Assembly (NCBI GenBank): GCA_032690845.1
Contig: CM064430.1
Span: 48,643,882-48,707,881, forward strand
Direction: 5' to 3'
DNA length: 64,000 nt
DNA from: Eleusine coracana subsp. coracana
Lineage: Eukaryota > Streptophyta > Magnoliopsida > Poales > Poaceae
Position 1 is the first letter of the stretch; every line of letters starts with the position of its first letter. The position numbers were made by a program, and so were the translations under genes. Shown piece by piece: positions 57,653 to 64,000 of the stretch. The notes beneath the pieces were generated by a model. That model did not search any database, was not told where the DNA came from, and worked only from the letters and a program-made list of their open reading frames with translations.

Positions 57653-58477
57653 CTAAGACGGGGTTGGATAACTCCCGGTAGGGAAAAAAATTACAACAAT
57701 TATTTGGTAGCCATAGGAAAAGGATATTTCGCCAAACTTATAGGATAAAAAAATATATAATGACATCTCTATGATTCTAGAAAGCAAAGAAACAAAAGAG
57801 CAATAGAGAAAATAATTTACCGGCATAGAGAGCTTGAGCTTCGTGGCATGAGCCAATCCCGTCATGAGCTTGACTATATCACGGTCAGGGGAGTATCCCA
57901 CAGAGTCTATATCTGCTTCCTCAAGGGATGGGAGATCATTGATCTGCCACTCATCATCAAAAATTGCATCAATAGTTAAACTCTGGAGTTTGGGCGCATG
58001 AATGATCCACTGATTGTACACGCCATTGCTTGAAGGAAGTGACAAGTACTCGAGACGCAGACTTTGAAGCAATGGAGAGGTAGCAATCAACAACTCTAAA
58101 ACCCTAGCGCCTTCAGTAAACCCGACTTTCCTTAGGCGTAGCTCGGTCAGATTTGGAAGCCCTGTAAAGCCCGGGGGCGGAGCTGGAATGTAGCAGCCTC
58201 CGAGATAAAGGGTTGTGAGTCCACGGCATGAGAAGATGGAGGGATGCAGCGTGTGTAGCAGCTCATCGTCATCCGACCTCTTGAAATCAAGGAAGAGAGA
58301 CTGGACAACCCTGAGCGCCAGGAGACGCAGCCAGCGGTCGGAATGGCCGAACGACGCCTCCGTGACGTAATAGTGGCGGAACTCGCGGACGGGGCACGAG
58401 TAGCGCCGTAGAACGTCGCTGATGGCGCCAGGATCGGCGCGGCCGGTCCATATGAATCTGAGGGAGGGGGCAGACAA
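57653..58477 (-). pseudogene. F-box/LRR-type (FBD-like) gene, 5' and 3' truncated
   Basis: 274-codon frame on the minus strand. It has the LRR order of plant F-box/LRR proteins: CRGLTTLYLGGCYIPAPPP, then FTGLPNLTELRLRKVGFTEG, LLIATSPLLQSLRLEYL, IIHAPKLQSLTIDA and LPSLEEADIDSVGY. The F-box, normally within the first 60 residues, is absent; the frame opens at FIWTGRADPGAISDVL, a segment that usually follows it. A donor-like CCG/GTAAAT near 57821 ends the exon after LKLSMP; the remaining frame is intron read-through. The next exon and FBD domain were not found; the inverted duplication begins beyond. F-box proteins select substrates for SCF ubiquitin ligases. Probably a remnant. Confidence 0.65.
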
Positions 58478-58670
58478 TAACGGTATCTCTTCCTTATTTC
58501 TCGCATGCGCCTTATTTCTTCATTCTCGCATGTGCCTTCTTCATTGCCGATAGAGATCCACGTCTTCATTGCTGATATTCTCTTCCTGTCTATTTTTTTT
58601 AATATTATTTACAATTTTTTATATATATTACATCTTAGATGTGCTCACCCCAACCCAATATAGCCGTATT

Positions 58671-59202
58671 TATGGATGAAAACGGGACGGATAATATCCG
58701 ACCGTCCGATGATCCGAACACCGAAAAAACAAATGTGGCCAAATATGGGATGCGTTAATAGTCATCCGATATTATCCGTATCTGAATCCGAGTTCGAGAA
58801 AAACTAGCGGGATAGGATATGGGATGAGCAGTATCCGTCCGGAATCCGAGATTTATATAATTTAATTAAATTTAAATAATTATAACATTGAAAATATGAA
58901 AGAAATCTATAAGTTGGTTGTAAATAACGAAAGAAAACACTCTTATTTTTATATTAGTTATTATTATATTAATTTGTCACTCTAACTATATTGCTATCAT
59001 ATAATTTTTTATCCATCAAACCTTATAATGGTATTCGTATCCGATTCCGATTCCGACTCCGAAACAAGAATATAGGATGGGGTATGAGATCAAGAAATAA
59101 TTATCCGGCACTATCCGTTCTGACTCTGGATCCGATAAAAAAATATGAGATAGGATATGGGATGAGTTATATCCGTCCATATCCGATCCGTTTTCACCCC
59201 TA
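58671..59202. mobile_element. hAT-type MITE (532 bp) with perfect 8-bp TSD
   Basis: It is flanked by GCCGTATT at 58663-58670 and 59203-59210. The ends are TATGGATGAAAACGGGACGG on the left and TAGGGGTGAAAACGGATCGG read inward from the right. The interior has repeated TATCCG/CGGATA words around an AT-rich core. It encodes nothing. Confidence 0.85.
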
Positions 59203-59350
59203 GCCGTATTCTCTTCTGGCCACAAGTTGCAAAGTCTAATGAGTTTCAAGGTTTACACAGCTAGATCCTAACAGCACCGAGTAGAGAGCGAATGATTGTC
59301 CGTGCTGCTATCTTACACGTGATGAATATGTTGCTCTACAATATGAAAAA

Positions 59351-59373
59351 AAATAATAATAATAATAATAATA
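59351..59373 (+). repeat. (AAT)n microsatellite
   Basis: About seven AAT units. Confidence 0.9.
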
Positions 59374-59576
59374 AAAGAATCCAGTTTTTCAGTAGAAAAA
59401 TTATGTATATTCGTTCGTAGTGAGCAAACAAATTATATCTAGATTATATGTTGATGTCTACTATTTTAGCACTTACAAACACATACATTATGAGATGTTC
59501 TTATTGCATTAATAATGGGTTATTTTACATATATCATGAGAAAAAATATATCATAGACTGACCTTTTAACACGTGT

Positions 59577-59626
59577 TTCTATATAGTATAATAGTAACAT
59601 ACGTGTCGCATGTGCAAGAAACTAGT
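59577..59626 (+). mobile_element. Helitron 3' terminus
   Basis: The 3' end ...GTAACATACGTGTCGCATGTGCAAGAAACTAG before T: a short hairpin (ACATACG-TGT-CGCATGT, one mismatch) ten bases before CTAG, as in Helitrons A and B' nearby. Its start in the window was not found. Confidence 0.6.
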
Positions 59627-60877
59627 AATTATAATAACTATAAGAGTTCCGTTATTACTTTATGCAACTCTATTGAGAACGCATGCTTTAAAATCTACAT
59701 TGTTGTGTGGTGTATTAGTTTGTAGTACTACTATAATTTACAAATTCCAAAATGCAGATAACAAAACACGCAGAAAGCATCAAAGCATTGTTCATTTTCT
59801 AATAGAATATGGGTTCCACATTGCTCGATGGATGAGGCTTCTCTCATTTTTTCTCTCTCCGTCGGTGCTCTCTCGGTTATACATGCAAGCAGAATGAGGC
59901 CACGCGGCTCGCACCTTTCTGCCACGCATCAACATCGTGTCTCCTTCATGTCTCAAAAAAATGCCACAGCAGAATCCGCTCCAAATTTGACAGCGGAATC
60001 CAGCGTCCTCCCTGCTACTGCCCCTCTCTCTCTTTCTCTCTCCAACACAATCTTGCTCATGGAGGTTTCTGGGACATTTATCTTTCGATTCCGGCTTTTC
60101 CATCCACTAACTCGCCTAGTTGTTCCTCTTTCTCCAGTATAATTCATGGAGGCGTAGCTCCTTTGCTAGCATCAAGCATGCCCAAGATCTGCTATCCACA
60201 TCCAGGATTTCATGCAGAGGCCGCTACGCGCTACTGTGATGCATGCCATATCCTCTATCCTCCCTCCTCCATGACGGGATCTCTCGGTAAGCCCCAACAA
60301 ATCTCATGGATATATGTGGGATTTCTCCTCCCATTACACATCGATCCACAGTTCCACACCCATCTCTAAGTGCTATACTGCCCCATCAAGCCGTAGATGA
60401 CATCGATTAAGGGTGTGGCTGGGAAACCAGGCTCACACACGGGCAAAACATGGTGGGAGGAGAAGGTCGACCCGGTGATGCTACGACAGCACAAGGTGAC
60501 GACTTGGACATAGGAGGCCACAAGCTGGCTCCAAGCCTCCAAGCGAGCGTACGGCTCAGCCCACGACTACAGCGAGCACCACGGCCCATGGCCTGGCGAT
60601 GTGAACCGACGTACTAAGGGTGACGTGTCGGTCACAAGATGCATCCACACCGACGGGCGGCGACGCGTCGCCACCGGGAGGTGGCCACGCCAGCCAAAAT
60701 GCTGAGAGGAGTGCAATTCTTTCACAGCTCTACTTACATTTGCCTGCATGTCTTTCTTTGTGATGCTTGCATTTGCCTGCAAGCTTGCAGCAGCCACGGT
60801 GCCACTTTTGCCGCTTGCCCATGTACCTCAGGTGTCCCTTCATGTGAGAACCAGACAGCGATTTGCCCGAGTACTTT
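59627..60877. other. No supported gene
   Basis: There are short frames in both directions, but none has recognisable protein similarity or codon use. A CT-rich run lies at about 60025-60045. Confidence 0.35.
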
Positions 60878-61102
60878 CTATGAGTATGAGCAGTTGATTA
60901 GTAGGTGAGTGGTGGTTTCTACTTCGTTTAGGCACAGAGGGCAAATCACGTTGTTGACCCAGCCTCGTTTGTCCATGTTGTCCGCAGTTAGGGTCTTTTC
61001 GTGTAGAGTTAGCCATCCAAAAAGCTGAATGTTTGGTTGAGTCTTGGCTTGCCAAATTTGTTTGGTATCGAAGGGTTGTATACTTCCAGAAATTGTGTCT
61101 TG
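60878..61102 (-). pseudogene. LINE reverse transcriptase zinc-binding (zf-RVT) end
   Basis: Minus-strand KQIWQAKTQPNIQLFGWLTL, then TADNMDKRGW and CPLCLNEVETTTHLLINC, is the zf-RVT domain that ends ORF2 of plant LINEs. It starts at the Copia-4 insertion site, so upstream ORF2 should continue beyond the right end of Copia-4, outside this window. Confidence 0.75.
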
Positions 61103-62064
61103 TGTTAGATAAATTAACACTTTTAATTTTATATTAATCTCGATATAAATCATAAGTATGATTAATAGATTGCATGATGAACTAGATAAGTCTATGCAAG
61201 ATTTAGATAGGTCTATAAGATCAGACAAAAGTATAGCATCTACCATACTAGCAACATCTATCATAGATAAACAGATCACGAAAGCTAGTATGAAAGACAT
61301 GATTTGAGATAAGAGTACGTACGTTTCCTTCTGTACTGGATAGAGGAGGCGGCGATGACGTGAAACATTGTCACGTTGTTGACGACGGCGGGTGAGACCG
61401 ACTCGACGACAAGAAAGATGAGCCATGGCGACGAGCTTGACGAAGACGAGAAAGCGATCGAGCAGTCGTGCAGAGCGCTTCCCAAAAACTTTATTCACCC
61501 TCTTCTGGTGTAGGATCGCAGAGGGCGACAGTTCCGAAGACCTGCTCTGTCATGCGCTGGTGCACGCCGACGATCGGGATAGAGAAGTCTTGCCGGCGCA
61601 AAAGTAGCGAGAGGCAAAACCCTAGGTAATTGCATGATATAATTTACGGTGGTACCCGTACGTATTTATAGTAAGGGTTGGGTGTTCTGTAACCGAGTTG
61701 GTTACCATATTAATATGTCGGTTTCCATAATCAAATATATGGAAAACGAAGTAAAAAGAAAGTACAAAAGAAAGTCGAATTCCCGTAAGGCAAGGGACCA
61801 AATTTCGGCAGACCATTCACGCAAGTATACGTGGACGCACCCATCGCCCACGCCCACACTCATGCCCGACACATGTTCTTCCTTTCTCTCATCCACACAC
61901 TTGCAAGAGATGCTAGAGCAACCAATCTTATAAGTTGAACTCCCTCCACCGTCACTAGCAATGTGGGACTAAAACTTTGCACTCCCATCACTCATGAATG
62001 GGTTTTTGAGATTTTTTAGGAATTACTATGAATATTAATGGGTCAAGCTCATATAATTCCAGCA
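61103..62064 (-). repeat. Copia-4 LTR (3' LTR, minus orientation)
   Basis: On the minus strand it begins TGCTGGAATTATATGAGC after a GTGGGGGAT purine tract and ends TTAATTTATCTAACA at 61103, 962 bp. A CTATAAATACG promoter motif lies at 61661-61671. The GC-richer part (61320-61640) following it is transcribed leader in such LTRs. The adjoining bases TCTTG (61098-61102) should be the target duplication. Confidence 0.65.
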
Positions 62065-62600
62065 ATCCCCCACAGATCTCAAAGTCCCAGCTAGGCTTTG
62101 CCTCATCTCACTGTTGTTTAATATACTAGTATTTCAGTGGAGACTGTTAAGTTGAAAATCCAACTAGAGCAATAAGTTACACTCATTCACAACTTGAACA
62201 ATGGACTACGCCTTGAATTGCAAGTTTTGTGTAAAAAAGTTTTACTTACTGCTCTAACTACTAAACCTCCAGTAGGCTTCTCCGCGGGTGGAGCATATAT
62301 GTCATACTCTCTTGATTTTTCATGAGCTTAATAGAGATCACCCAAATCTTAAAGATTGTGACCTTACAACAATCGGGCTCATATAAGTATATTCATTCAA
62401 GAATATTCTGTAGGACAACATCTTCGCTATTTAAATCCAATTAAATACATTAAGACAACAATCAACCTGCTATATAGATATCAAGAGTAATGCATCGCTT
62501 CTTGAGTGGGTTATAAAAAGGTTACTCTCATGCTAACCAATAGCTTGTTCTTCTCAGGTCTTACTTCATAGGATCTTCGATCATATAGGTTAGGTTACTA
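62065..62600 (-). other. Copia-4 3' untranslated region
   Basis: Between the RNase H end and the LTR; AT-rich, no frame. It ends at the purine tract TGTGGGGGAT at about 62065-62074. Confidence 0.5.
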
Positions 62601-63993
62601 CTATGAAATAGCACATATGTGTCTCATACCCATCTCCTTCGATGCACTGTCTATCACATTACATGATAGCCCCTTGGTGAATTGATCTGCCAGGTTCTCA
62701 CCAGTTGAAATATATTCTACTGATATGACTCTGAAGTTTCTCATTTTCCTGACAGACTTCAAACATCTCTTAATATGTCTTGATGACTTCATATTGACCT
62801 TAGAATTATTTACTTTGACTATCACAGTTTGATTGTCATAATTCATGAGGATTGTCGGCACAGGTTTCTCAAGAATAGGCAAGTCCAAGAGCTCACATAA
62901 CCAACCGGCCTCAACTGTAGCTGTATTCAGTGCGGTCAGTTCTACATCTATCGTAGATCTTGTTAAGATGGTCTGTTTGCAGCACCACCAAGAGTAAATG
63001 CATATCCACTCGTGACATACAACTCATCAGCATCAGATATCCAATTGGAATCACTATAGCCCTCTAGTACTGCTGGATATTCAGAATAATGAATTCTATA
63101 ATCTATAGTACCAACTAAGTAGTGCATTACCCGCTCAAACACACGCCAATAATCATCTCCCGGATAAGAAGTAAACCAGTTCAGTTTGCTCATAGCAAAC
63201 AAGATGTCTAGGTCTAGTAGCACTAGCTCAATACATAAGTGATCCAATAATATGAGAATATCTTAATTGGTTTTTACCAATTCTCTTATTCTTTCGAAGG
63301 ATCAAGCTGGGATCATAAGGTGTTGGAGAAGGCTTGCTATCTTTGTAACCAAAACGATTCAAGTGCTTCTCAACATAATAAGATTGTGTAAGAGTAATCC
63401 TATTCTCTTCTTTGATTAGCTTGATGTTTAAGGAAACATCAGCCTCACCTAGATCCTTCATATCAAAGCTTTGGCACAGAAAAGTCTTGACCCATTGATC
63501 ACATCAAGATTTGTTCCAAAGATAAGTATGTTATCAACATACAAGCACAGTATAACTCCCTGACCCCCACCATAGCGGTAGTACACATATTTATTAGCCT
63601 TATTAACTGAAAAGTCTACTGCTAGAAGTGTTGAATTAAATTTCTCATGCCACTGCTTGGGAGCTTGTCTCAGACCATACAATGACTTAAGTTTTTTCTT
63701 GAACACCCATTTACAACCCACAGGTTTGCAATCATATGGTCTATCGACAACTTCCCAAGTTCTATTAGAAAGAATAGAGTCTATCTTATCATAAATAGCT
63801 TCTTTCCAGTCATTTGCATCAGGAGATGCATATGCCTCTGAAATGGTTTTAGAAGTGTCATCCACAAGATAAGCAGTGAAATCATCAGCAAAAGACTTTG
63901 CAGTCCTTTATCTCTTGCTCCTCCTAGGAGCTTTACTATCAATCTCCTCATGAATTGGTTAAAGTGTTTGTTCAGCATGATCAGAAAATGCAC
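62601..63993 (-). pseudogene. Copia-4 pol fragment (RT and RNase H), broken
   Basis: From right to left: NDWKEAIYDKIDSILSNRTW, then CKPVGCKWVFKKKL directly followed by KSLYGLRQAPKQWHEKF. About 100 codons that normally lie between, including the first RT catalytic Asp (QMDVKTAFLNG), are missing. The second motif is YVDN instead of YVDD. After a frame change comes MKDLGEADVSLNIKLIKE, then IGSLMY, then FTSYPGDDYWRVFERVMHYL, YSDSNWISD and VNNSKVNMKSSRHIKRCLKS to STGENLADQFTKGL, ending at 62601. At least three frame changes are visible. Inactive. Confidence 0.85.
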
Positions 63994-64000
63994 TAGGTTC

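Larger units (their letters stand above)
61103..64000 (-). mobile_element. Copia-4, minus strand, runs off the window
   Basis: It comprises the LTR plus the C-terminal half of pol. It was inserted into the LINE fragment at 61102. It shows no similarity at its LTR ends to Copia-1, -2 or -3. Confidence 0.8.

Noticed and set aside
59792..60369. Short frames at 59.8-60.4 kb as small genes
   Set aside because: No similarity, overlapping open frames on both strands, and no start or splice context.

Overview
The window looks like a repeat-rich stretch of a grass (Poaceae) chromosome. The evidence is two coiled-coil NB-ARC LRR (CNL) resistance-type genes in head-to-head orientation, no TIR-type NLR, several Ty1/copia elements primed by initiator tRNA-Met, a non-autonomous gypsy-like element of a kind I recall from grasses, Helitrons with CTAG-type 3' ends, a Mutator-like/plant-mobile-domain (PMD) element and hAT-type MITEs. 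Species cannot be named from sequence alone. Nothing bacterial or plasmid-like is present.

Layout. 1-8250: non-autonomous gypsy-like element (truncated 5' LTR 682-1388, 3' LTR 7054-8250) whose reading frame carries gag remnants and three tandem protease-like domains, but no visible reverse transcriptase or integrase. 8251-21600: decayed transposon-derived genes (MULE transposase C-terminus, a PMD gene, and a minus-strand gene with GRF-like zinc fingers). The PMD gene is split by a very young, complete copia element (Copia-1, 11693-17280, target-site duplication CAACC, uninterrupted 1366-residue gag-pol). 21642-30885: a divergent NLR pair. NLR1 (minus) is broken by a 20-bp tandem duplication just after its kinase-2 motif; NLR2 (plus) is open but has MPD in place of the MHD motif. 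31289-35824: Copia-2, decayed, with ~100-bp LTRs and a hAT MITE in its leader (TSD AGATA). 37161-41806: a 4.6-kb imperfect inverted repeat of GC-rich non-coding elements. 42378-49479: Copia-3, decayed, 514-bp LTRs, TSD AGGAA, with an unusual leader. 49550-49990: LINE 3' end. 50428-57412: two related Helitrons, one holding an HD-Zip IV homeobox gene fragment; most of this is present twice as a 2.8-kb inverted duplication around a 585-bp centre. 57485-58477: F-box/LRR-type gene remnant. 58671-59202: hAT MITE with perfect 8-bp TSD. 60878-64000: LINE fragment interrupted by minus-strand Copia-4, which runs off the window.

How the parts fit. The only host genes with substantial coding capacity are the two NLRs. 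They share a 1.7-kb intergenic region with W-box-like motifs next to NLR2 and an inserted GC-rich repeat. CNLs act as intracellular immune receptors, and head-to-head pairs in grasses often work as sensor/helper partners. Here the loss of NLR1 together with the altered MHD motif of NLR2 makes the functional state of the pair an open question. Everything else is nested mobile DNA; insertion order can be read from target-site duplications and interrupted frames. The items most worth a second look are the Helitron/HD-Zip inverted duplication (a potential hairpin-RNA source), the NLR pair, and the triplicated protease-like domain of the first element.
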